A stretch of DNA of 30,470 nucleotides, from positions 1 to 30,470 of IMG/VR virus record IMGVR_UViG_3300010885_016539; one strand, given 5' to 3'. Origin of the DNA: a virus. How positions within the stretch are numbered: position 1 is the stretch's first letter; each line of letters begins with the position of its first letter. This document shows, in pieces, positions 1 to 4,930 of this stretch. The notes beneath the pieces were generated by a model. The model was not told the origin of the DNA. It searched no databases and saw only the letters and a program-made list of their open reading frames with translations. The position numbers and the translations under genes were made by a program.

Positions 1-1
1 C

Positions 2-604
2 CAGCACCCGGCCCTGATCGGCGAGGCTGAATGGCAGGAACTTGCCAGCCACCTCAGGCGGCCGACCAATCAGTTCTTAACCCGCTCCAACGGTGGCGAG
101 GCCCGCCATGCCCTCACCGGGCTGCTGCGGTGCGGCGCCTGCGGCCACACCCTGCGCCGCAACGCCTCCGGCTCGACCGGCTGGTGGCGCTGTCGGCATC
201 GCCTGTGCGGCGACCATGCCGTGATCAAGGAAGCCGCTGCGCTGCCGCTGGCGGTGGCCGCCTGCGTCGAGGCGGCTGACCGCCTGGCGGCTGCCTATGC
301 CATGCCGGCCGACGAGGATCCGGCGGTAGCCGCCAAGCGTCGTGACCTCGAGCAGCTGGAGGGGCTGGCGCGGCGGAACCCGGCATTGGCACCAGCAGCC
401 GACATGCTACGGCTGGAGATCGAGAGTCTGAGCCGCCGGCCCAGGGTGGCGCCGGAGCTCGATGGCCTCACCGTGCAGCTGAGAGATCCCGAGTTCTTTG
501 CTGGGGCGACGCCTCAGGAGCAACGCACGATGTTTGCAGCAGTGCTGGAAAGCCTGGTGGTGGAGGCGGCTGGGGCAGTCCACGCTCGGCCGCGTAGCTG
601 GTGA
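2..604 (+). CDS. Large serine recombinase (prophage integrase), C-terminal part, 5'-truncated by window edge
   Basis: An open frame runs from the first bases of the window to the TGA at 602-604, so only about 200 C-terminal residues are present; the catalytic serine domain is outside. The visible part begins with a recombinase-domain end (PALIGEAEWQELASHL), followed by a zinc beta-ribbon: LLRCGACGH gives the first CxxC pair, and about 17 residues later WRCRHRLCGD gives the second cysteine pair. A helical segment rich in Ala, Leu and Arg follows, typical of the coiled-coil end of these enzymes. Large serine recombinases integrate and excise temperate phages at att sites, and the gene usually lies beside one attachment site. 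Its C-terminus points into the phage genes, so the att site is probably upstream of base 1. The ATG- or GTG-initiated frames inside this region are only pieces of it. Confidence 0.8.
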   Translation, partial: QHPALIGEAEWQELASHLRRPTNQFLTRSNGGEARHALTGLLRCGACGHTLRRNASGSTGWWRCRHRLCGDHAVIKEAAALPLAVAACVEAADRLAAAYAMPADEDPAVAAKRRDLEQLEGLARRNPALAPAADMLRLEIESLSRRPRVAPELDGLTVQLRDPEFFAGATPQEQRTMFAAVLESLVVEAAGAVHARPRSW

Positions 605-791
605 GCCTGCTGTAGATGGCTTCGCGGAGGGTCACGGCTGGGGCCTGCTCATGCTCGACACTCTGAGCCCCGCCCCGCTGATGCGTCAACCCTCAGAGTT
701 CCGCTGCCGAGCTGCAGCAGATGAGCGAATCCCAGTTGTCAGCCAGCGTCTGCGGGGCGTACCTTCTGGGTATGACCGCTCACAACTCACC
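605..791. other. Intergenic region before the HTH regulator
   Basis: These 187 bases separate the integrase stop from the regulator start. No convincing gene is seen; a 30-codon frame from 721 overlaps the regulator start and has no support. A TATGAC hexamer at 771-776 could be a -10 box for the regulator, giving a leader of about 10 bases, but no good -35 box lies 16-18 bases upstream. Confidence 0.35.
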
Positions 792-1520
792 ATGGCCACC
801 ACTTACAGCCTGATCAAACAGCAGCAGGACGAGGCCGCCACGGAGTTCGGCCGGCTGCTGCGCCGGTGGCGCAAGTCCAACGGATGGACGCAGTACACAG
901 CGAAGCGGTGGGCATCTGAGGCCGGCCTGGGGGAGGTGGTCAGGCATAGCGGCCTGAGCGAGTTGGAGCGCGGCATCACCAAGTCCCCGCGGTCGGTGGT
1001 GTTCCTGAGCCTCGCCAACTTGAACGCCCTGGTCCACCAGGGGGAGTTCAAGGGGGTCCGCAGCCGCGACCTGCTCGGCCAACTGAAGGGCTCCACGGCC
1101 ATCTGCGACGAGGCCGGTGAGCCCTGGGGGCCCAAGGAGTTCTGGGCCTGCCATGCGGGCCTCCTCTTGCCACCGGCGGCCTTGCGCGCACCAGCCGCCA
1201 GCCCTGCCCCTGTGCTCACGGATGACCAGGCTGCCGAGCTCTGCACCAGCTGGGCCGATCAGGCGAGGGAGTCCGCCCGGGCCGCCGATTCCGGACCGGC
1301 TGGCCTGATCGCGGCCGGTGGGTTCGCGCCGCCGCGGCTGCGCCAGCGGTGGTCAGGCGTGCTGCTGGGGATCGACAGCTTCTCCCCGCAGGAGCTGGCT
1401 GACCAGTGGGATCCCGAGGCCTCGGAATGGCGCCCCTCCCAGTGGTTGGCCGCATGGCGCGAGTCCCTGATCCCGGCCGAACCTGGGGGGGGGGTGAGTT
1501 TTGAGCCTGTGGCGTTCTGA
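792..1520 (+). CDS. Helix-turn-helix regulator (candidate prophage repressor)
   Basis: 242 residues. The N-terminal part (about residues 14-78) looks like an XRE-type helix-turn-helix: FGRLLRRWRKSNGWTQ is the usual first helix and start of the second, and SGLSELERGI matches the end of the recognition helix and the following turn. The spacing between them is longer than in lambda Cro/CI-type domains, so it is a divergent member. The rest (about residues 80-242) is not recognised; it is rich in Trp, Ala and Pro and has no visible LexA-type protease motif. I chose ATG 792 because the upstream extension of the frame overlaps the integrase and is low quality. The gene sits directly upstream of a promoter that contains a palindrome, which fits a repressor or activator of the next operon. 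A run of ten G (1485-1494) lies near its 3' end. Confidence 0.65.
   Translation: MATTYSLIKQQQDEAATEFGRLLRRWRKSNGWTQYTAKRWASEAGLGEVVRHSGLSELERGITKSPRSVVFLSLANLNALVHQGEFKGVRSRDLLGQLKGSTAICDEAGEPWGPKEFWACHAGLLLPPAALRAPAASPAPVLTDDQAAELCTSWADQARESARAADSGPAGLIAAGGFAPPRLRQRWSGVLLGIDSFSPQELADQWDPEASEWRPSQWLAAWRESLIPAEPGGGVSFEPVAF
1485..1494 (+). repeat. G10 homopolymer near the 3' end of the regulator gene
   Basis: Ten consecutive G encode three glycines plus the first base of a valine codon. Loss of one G gives an immediate TGA after three glycines (233 residues); gain of one G gives a different short tail ending Gly-Glu-Phe. It could be a slippage site or a sequencing artefact. Confidence 0.7.
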
Positions 1521-1523
1521 GCG

Positions 1524-1553
1524 TTGCGGATCGGCGTACCGATCCGGTATGCT
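1524..1553 (+). promoter_or_regulatory. Candidate sigma-70 promoter of the early operon
   Basis: TTGCGG (1524-1529) and TATGCT (1548-1553) are separated by 18 bases and resemble -35 and -10 boxes. Transcription would start near 1560, about 20 bases before ATG 1580. It lies in the short gap between the HTH regulator and the first gene of a seven-gene operon. Confidence 0.5.
1527..1546. promoter_or_regulatory. Perfect palindrome between the promoter boxes (candidate operator)
   Basis: The arms CGGATCGG and CCGATCCG are exact reverse complements around a 4-base centre CGTA. The palindrome overlaps the -35 box and fills the spacer up to the base before the -10 box. A dimeric regulator bound here would block RNA polymerase; the HTH protein encoded immediately upstream is the obvious candidate. 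It has no T-run after it, so a terminator is less likely. Confidence 0.5.
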
Positions 1554-1579
1554 TCAACGGTGCAGCACTTTCACACCAC

Positions 1580-2251
1580 ATGCACCCCATGTCCGCTGAG
1601 CTGGCACTGCGATCGTTCGAGGCTGATGCCTCGTTCTCCGCGGCGCTGGCCGAGTTCCAGGCCACGATCACTGAGGGGATCCACCCCATCCAAGCCGCGC
1701 GCCAGGCCGCGGCCCACGGCTTCTGCTGGTTCAGCCGTCCGTCTGAGCCCGGCTTTGTTGAGGTCCGGCTGCGCCACAAGGACGGCGCTGATTCAGTTGC
1801 AGAGGGATCCTCTGTCGCTGAACTGTTGGCCGGCTTGCTGGGCCTTGTCTGGCCGCAGGAGGCTCAGGCTGCCGAGCCTGAAGAAAAATGCAGTTTGCGC
1901 ATAATGTCGCCCAGCGAACACGCGGAGCCGGAGCCGGCGGCCAATGCCGAGGTGGTCCAGGCCGCTGCCGAGTCCCTGGCCGCCGCCACCTCTGGTGTGG
2001 TCGTGGCTGAACCGGTGGCCGATCCCGAGTCGGACCCCACCACGCCACTCACCGCTGAGCAGAAGGCGGTGGCAGTGAACATGATCAAGGCGCTCTCTGC
2101 CGACCAGCGCCAGGCGTTCACGATCTCGTTTCGTGATGCGTTCCGGGTCGAGCGGTCGATCAAAGCGATCGCCCCCGTGATCACTGAACTGCGCCATCTG
2201 CAGTTCTGTGACCGCTGGAGCATCGAGGCCGCCGGGGGTGTGGCGCCGTGA
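1580..2251 (+). CDS. Unknown early protein with a QRxAFT motif
   Basis: 223 residues; not recognised as a known family. The N-terminal part (residues 1-75) is a compact, mixed sequence with several aromatic residues (GFCWFSRP). The middle (about 90-155) is an acidic Ala/Glu/Pro-rich linker. The C-terminal part (about 155-223) is predicted helical and contains ALSADQRQAFTISFRDAF. That last motif closely resembles ALTPEQRRAFTIDWRAA near the N-terminus of the lysis-position enzyme at 6016-6762, so the two phage proteins share a small domain. It is the first gene of the early operon, just behind the palindromic promoter, and its stop overlaps the GTG of the next gene. An alternative start is ATG 1589. 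Confidence 0.6.
   Translation: MHPMSAELALRSFEADASFSAALAEFQATITEGIHPIQAARQAAAHGFCWFSRPSEPGFVEVRLRHKDGADSVAEGSSVAELLAGLLGLVWPQEAQAAEPEEKCSLRIMSPSEHAEPEPAANAEVVQAAAESLAAATSGVVVAEPVADPESDPTTPLTAEQKAVAVNMIKALSADQRQAFTISFRDAFRVERSIKAIAPVITELRHLQFCDRWSIEAAGGVAP
1864..1881 (+). repeat. Inverted repeat, family TCAGnCT-n4-AGyCTGA, perfect copy
   Basis: TCAGGCT-GCCG-AGCCTGA has perfectly complementary 7-base arms and a 4-base centre. It lies inside the coding sequence of the first early gene. Related copies are at 2663-2680, 4738-4755, 16561-16578, 17158-17175 and 24025-24042. Confidence 0.5.
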
Positions 2252-2541
2252 CCCCGCACAACCGCGAGCGCGTTCAACGCGCCATTGACCTTTTGCAACT
2301 CGTCTCCGATGACCAGCAGCACGAACTCAACAACCTGGCCAGCCTGGGTATCAGGTCCGATGGCATCGGCCAGCTGCTCCAGATCAGCCGCACCGTTGAC
2401 ACCATCGAGTCCTGTTCTGCCGATCTCCAGTGCCTGCTCGATCAGCCGCCGCGTCTGGGTGGTTCAGCGGCTGGACGGGAAGTTCCTGGATCAAAACGGT
2501 CTATGGGCGACCCGCCTGGAATGGGCGTGGTGGCCGCTTGA
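2248..2541 (+). CDS. Small helical unknown protein, 3' part overlapping the next gene
   Basis: 97 residues starting with GTG 2248, which overlaps the upstream TGA by four bases (GTGA), a sign of translational coupling. The first 70 or so residues look real: a charged helical segment (RERVQRAIDLLQLVSDDQQH) followed by another helix. From about residue 70 the composition becomes Gly/Pro/Arg-rich, and the same DNA in another frame encodes a more protein-like sequence (see 2459-2662). So either the two genes truly overlap by about 80 bases or a frameshift joins them. No function can be assigned. Confidence 0.5.
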   Translation: MTPHNRERVQRAIDLLQLVSDDQQHELNNLASLGIRSDGIGQLLQISRTVDTIESCSADLQCLLDQPPRLGGSAAGREVPGSKRSMGDPPGMGVVAA

Positions 2542-2662
2542 TGCCGCTGCGGCGACCGCCAGGGTGCGCCAGCTTGGGATTGACCTGGAGTCCTGCCAGT
2601 TGATCCCCGTGACCCTTCACGCTCACCCGGCCACCCCCTGGAATTGGCGTGTCGATGGCTGA
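2459..2662 (+). CDS. Small unknown protein, overlapping frame
   Basis: 67 residues if started at GTG 2459. The sequence VQRLDGKFLDQNGLW, followed by a Trp-rich stretch and a helix (ATARVRQLGID), looks like the small phage proteins that begin with an Arg/Asp-Gly-x-phenylalanine strand; this is my impression, not a firm family match. It overlaps the end of the preceding ORF in the +1 frame and ends at TGA 2660-2662, inside the start of the ribbon-helix-helix gene. No ATG is available in a sensible place, so the start is uncertain. It could also be the C-terminal half of the upstream gene if a +1 frameshift is present near 2450. Confidence 0.45.
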   Translation: MVQRLDGKFLDQNGLWATRLEWAWWPLDAAAATARVRQLGIDLESCQLIPVTLHAHPATPWNWRVDG

Positions 2663-2858
2663 TCAGACTCCCGAGCCTGAGCGGTTCCGCCCCTATGGGC
2701 GCCGGCCTGCCGTCCCATCCGGCTGGAAAGTCCAAACCAAGCTGCGCGACGACTCAGAGCAGGCCGTCCGTCAGGCCATGAAGCAGCACAACCTCAGCGC
2801 CTCCGGCGCCGTTCATCACCTGGTTCGCCTTGGTGCGGGCCTTGATCCCCTTATCTGA
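2655..2858 (+). CDS. Ribbon-helix-helix-like small DNA-binding protein
   Basis: 67 residues from ATG 2655 (a GTG at 2649 is also possible). After a Pro/Glu-rich N-terminus, residues 25-30 (KVQTKL) form a short alternating strand, followed by a helix (DDSEQAVRQAMKQHN), a turn (LSASG) and a second helix (AVHHLVRLGAG). This is the Arc/MetJ-type ribbon-helix-helix plan, which binds DNA as a dimer through paired N-terminal strands. It may regulate phage genes or assist plasmid-like partition; the context (early operon beside an SSB and a sigma factor) favours transcription control. The start region carries a copy of the TCAGnCT inverted repeat. It overlaps the upstream ORF by eight bases and lies seven bases from the next gene. 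Confidence 0.5.
   Translation: MADQTPEPERFRPYGRRPAVPSGWKVQTKLRDDSEQAVRQAMKQHNLSASGAVHHLVRLGAGLDPLI
2660..2680 (+). repeat. 21-base direct copy shared with 17158-17178 (minus strand)
   Basis: The 21 bases starting TGATCAGACT and ending GAGCCTGA are identical to the minus strand at 17158-17178. The inner 18 bases (2663-2680) are the imperfect inverted repeat TCAGACT-CCCG-AGCCTGA. Here it overlaps the stop of one ORF and codons 2-9 of the ribbon-helix-helix gene. Confidence 0.75.
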
Positions 2859-2865
2859 ATCACCC

Positions 2866-3432
2866 ATGGCATCCGAAACCTTCTACAGCCCCAAAGCGCC
2901 CGTGCGTTATGCGCACCTGATCACCGCTGACCTCTACAAAGATAAGTGGAACTACAGCGTCGAATTGATCCTTGACGACGCCAACCCCAGTCACAAAGCG
3001 TTCCTGGCCAGGCTTGAGGCGGAGTTCGTGGCGCTGCATGGTGCCAAGCGTGAGCGCGCCAAAGGTGGCGAGCCGTGGGACAGCCTTGGCGAAGGCAAGA
3101 CCCGCGTCAGGTTCAAGACGCGTCGATTCGAGAACTCCGATGGAACCTTCAGCAAGGGGCCCCGGCTGGTTGACGCGAAGAAGCAACCCTGGAACGGCCA
3201 GGAAATCGGCAACGGTTCCGAGATGATCGTGGGCTTCACAATCCGCGACTGGACCGACGACGGCGCTGGTATTTCCCTGCTGCCCAAAGCGTGCCAGGTG
3301 GTCAACTACGTTCCCCGGGAAGACGCTGGCGAGCAAGTCGCCGAAGGCTTTGAGGAGCAAGAGGGCTACAGCGTGGCCCAGCCCTCCGGCTACGTCGATG
3401 AGTTCGCCAGCGATGAGGAGGCCCCCTTCTGA
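2866..3432 (+). CDS. Phage single-stranded-DNA-binding protein
   Basis: 188 residues from ATG 2866. The body resembles the T7 gp2.5/DUF2815-type phage SSB fold: an opening strand region (YAHLITADLYKDKWNYSVELIL), a helix with KAFLARLEAEF, then a basic beta-rich part (RVRFKTRRFENSDGTF, FTIRDW, GISLLPKACQVVNY). The last residues, DEFASDEEAPF, are a strongly acidic tail ending in phenylalanine. That is the protein-recruiting tip of bacterial SSB (ending PF) and of gp2.5. It would coat single-stranded DNA during phage replication or recombination and recruit partners through the tip. It lies seven bases after the ribbon-helix-helix gene and its TGA overlaps the next ATG. The frame extends upstream to 2830, but that part overlaps the previous gene and is not needed. 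Confidence 0.72.
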   Translation: MASETFYSPKAPVRYAHLITADLYKDKWNYSVELILDDANPSHKAFLARLEAEFVALHGAKRERAKGGEPWDSLGEGKTRVRFKTRRFENSDGTFSKGPRLVDAKKQPWNGQEIGNGSEMIVGFTIRDWTDDGAGISLLPKACQVVNYVPREDAGEQVAEGFEEQEGYSVAQPSGYVDEFASDEEAPF

Positions 3433-3584
3433 TGAGCTCCTTTGCCGCTCAGGTAGCGCTCAGTATCCTGCTGGCCGTCACTGCGCTAGTGGTGGCCCTG
3501 ATGCTCCCGCCCTATCCGGTGATCTGGGCGGTTGCCCTGTCGCTGGGCCTAATGGCGGTGATCACCTGCCCCTCGCCGCCGTAA
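3432..3584 (+). CDS. 50-residue double-membrane-segment protein
   Basis: This short frame starts at ATG 3432, sharing one base with the SSB stop, and ends at TAA 3582-3584, three bases before the sigma factor start. The product has two hydrophobic segments, about residues 7-25 (QVALSILLAVTALVVALML) and 29-46 (PVIWAVALSLGLMAVITC), separated by a PPYP turn, with almost no charge. Its position and tight spacing argue that it is translated. The family is not recognised. Size and topology would fit a small holin or a membrane partner of a neighbour, but the lysis-like enzyme is far away on the other strand, so no function is assigned. Confidence 0.5.
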   Translation: MSSFAAQVALSILLAVTALVVALMLPPYPVIWAVALSLGLMAVITCPSPP

Positions 3585-3587
3585 CCC

Positions 3588-4538
3588 ATGGCAGCCACCG
3601 GCGGCGACATGGTGACCCACTGGTTGGGGCAGGCCGGTCGGGTTCCGATGCTGACGCCGGCCGAGGAGATCCACCTCGGCGGCCTGGTGCGGGTCTGGCA
3701 GGACTGGGAGCCCGCGCCTGGCAAGGCCCCGCCAGCGGTCCGCAGGCGGGGCCTGCGGGCTAGGGATCGGATGGTCATGGCCAATCTGCGGCTGGTGGTC
3801 CACGTCACCCGCAAGGCTCGGCCGGGCCTGGGGGTGCACATTCCCGACGCCGATCTGCCCGACCTGCTCCAGGCCGGTGCGATCGGCCTCCAGCGCGGGG
3901 CGGAGAAGTTCGACCCGGCCCGGGGATACAGGTTCTCAACCTTTTGTTACTGGTGGATCCGCCAGGGGCTGAGCCGTCACGTTGACTGGCACGGTCGCAC
4001 CATCCGCGTTTCGACCGGAAAAACTGAGTTGCTGTCCAGGGCACGGAGGACCGCCGCGGCCTTGGCCGCCGAGATCGGCCGTGCCCCTACCCGGGCAGAG
4101 CTGGCGATTGTGCTTGACGTAAACCAGGCCGATCTCGATCACCTGCTGCTGGTGTCAGCCGGCTGCCATTCGCTTGACGCTTCACTGCCTGGCGATCGTG
4201 ATGGCAGCCCCTCGACATTGGGCGATCTGACGGCAGCCGCAGAGCTAGAGCCAGACCCCGAAGCCGACGAACTGCGGGAGCGGATGGCGGCACTGGACCC
4301 CATTGAGCAGCGGCTGATTACGGGCCGCTGGGGGCTGGATGGCCCGCCCCGCACCCTTGCCCAGCTGGCCTCTCAGGAGGCCATTTCTGTCGGGGAGGTC
4401 CGGAAGATGCTGGCCAATGCCATGGGCAAGCTGCGCAAGGAGCGCCCTAGTGAGACTGGCCTGGCCGCAGTTCTGCCAGCAACTCCCGGGCCTATTCCTC
4501 GTGCCTCGGTGCATACGGTTCAGCTAAGGCTTCTTTGA
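3588..4538 (+). CDS. Sigma-70-family RNA polymerase sigma factor, cyanobacterial primary/group-2 type
   Basis: 316 residues with the whole set of domains. Region 1.2 is at 9-40 (THWLGQAGRVPMLTPAEEI, like the cyanobacterial YLQEIGRVPLL motif). Region 2 is at 61-132 with the hallmark YRFSTFCYWWIRQGLSRHV at 114-132, followed by the RTIRV linker (137-141). Region 3 is about 148-200 (AEIGRAPTRAEL). Region 4 is 234-285 (LDPIEQRLITGRWGL, then ISVGEVRKMLANAMGKLRK as the -35-binding helix-turn-helix). It should bind core RNA polymerase and select promoters. It lacks the long region 1.1. Being the last gene of the early operon, it is a good candidate for the activator of the leftward late genes. This is not an ECF- or T4 gp55-type factor but a host-like one. 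Its 3' end overlaps the minus-strand gene ending at 4492. Confidence 0.9.
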   Translation: MAATGGDMVTHWLGQAGRVPMLTPAEEIHLGGLVRVWQDWEPAPGKAPPAVRRRGLRARDRMVMANLRLVVHVTRKARPGLGVHIPDADLPDLLQAGAIGLQRGAEKFDPARGYRFSTFCYWWIRQGLSRHVDWHGRTIRVSTGKTELLSRARRTAAALAAEIGRAPTRAELAIVLDVNQADLDHLLLVSAGCHSLDASLPGDRDGSPSTLGDLTAAAELEPDPEADELRERMAALDPIEQRLITGRWGLDGPPRTLAQLASQEAISVGEVRKMLANAMGKLRKERPSETGLAAVLPATPGPIPRASVHTVQLRLL

Positions 4539-4710
4539 TTTCCAACTCCTGCACCCGCGCCAGGGCCTGGCGGAGCAAGTGATCCATGGTGGTCAGATGG
4601 ACCAGCGCCGAATCCAGCCGGGCCTCCAGGTCGTGGCGGTGGAGCCGGGGGATCTCCCGGCGTGCGCGCTCCAACTCCAGCTGCCTGCTCAGACTGAGAT
4701 TCGGATCCAT
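4492..4710 (-). CDS. NblA-like small helical protein (tentative)
   Basis: 72 residues from the ATG at 4710 (an in-frame ATG at 4725 adds five residues). The sequence is almost all helix. Its pattern LSLSRQLELERARREI, then nine residues later an LEARL helix, then MDHLLRQAL, can be lined up without gaps with my memory of NblA proteins, which read LxLEQxFxLxxxxxxV, then REQAxxxL, then KDNxxRxLL. NblA is a small protein of cyanobacteria and some cyanophages that directs phycobilisome breakdown. The charged C-terminal tail is not part of that family. GC-rich third positions support coding. It is the last leftward gene and overlaps the sigma factor's end by 47 bases. It could instead be an unrelated two-helix protein. 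Confidence 0.5.
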   Translation of the reverse strand: MDPNLSLSRQLELERARREIPRLHRHDLEARLDSALVHLTTMDHLLRQALARVQELEIKEALAEPYAPRHEE

Positions 4711-4723
4711 CCGCCAGCCGTCC

Positions 4724-4930
4724 ATGACCGAGCACGATCAGAGTCCCCAGTCTGATGAAGGCACCCTGCGGGCCTCAGTCGATGCCGATGGCGGCTGCTG
4801 CTGGGAGATCTGCGGCGGCGGGGAGTGCCTGCGGGACCGCAGCCGGGCGGAGCTGTTGCGCCGGTGGTCAGTCCGTCAGGACGGGAAAGGCTCCGGTCCA
4901 GCCGCGCTCGCTGTCGAGGAACCTGAGTAG
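4724..4930 (+). CDS. Small Cys-rich unknown protein
   Basis: 68 residues from ATG 4724. The N-terminus is acidic and polar (MTEHDQSPQSDEG). The centre has DADGGCCWEICGGGECLRDR, with four cysteines in a CCx3Cx4C-like arrangement, then a helix (SRAELLRRW). Third codon positions are strongly GC, as in the neighbours, which supports translation. It runs rightward against the late genes: its start touches the minus-strand ORF start (CATG at 4723-4726) and its end overlaps the metallophosphoesterase 3' end by 63 bases. No family is recognised; a metal-binding small protein is possible. Confidence 0.4.
   Translation: MTEHDQSPQSDEGTLRASVDADGGCCWEICGGGECLRDRSRAELLRRWSVRQDGKGSGPAALAVEEPE
4738..4755 (+). 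repeat. Inverted repeat, family TCAGnCT-n4-AGyCTGA
   Basis: TCAGAGT-CCCC-AGTCTGA has 7-base arms with one mismatch around a C-rich 4-base centre. It lies at codons 5-11 of the small Cys-rich ORF, in the same reading phase as the copies at 1864 and 2663. Confidence 0.45.

Noticed and set aside
1-200. Attachment site at the left edge
   Set aside because: The window starts inside the integrase gene; without its 5' side and the other end no att core can be recognised.
1527-1546. Palindrome as rho-independent terminator of the HTH gene
   Set aside because: The 8-bp stem is not followed by a T-run, and it is placed between good -35 and -10 boxes.
4480-4730. Bidirectional terminator between the convergent arms
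   Set aside because: I looked for a GC-rich hairpin with flanking T- and A-runs between the sigma gene end and the late operon end and found none; the genes overlap here.
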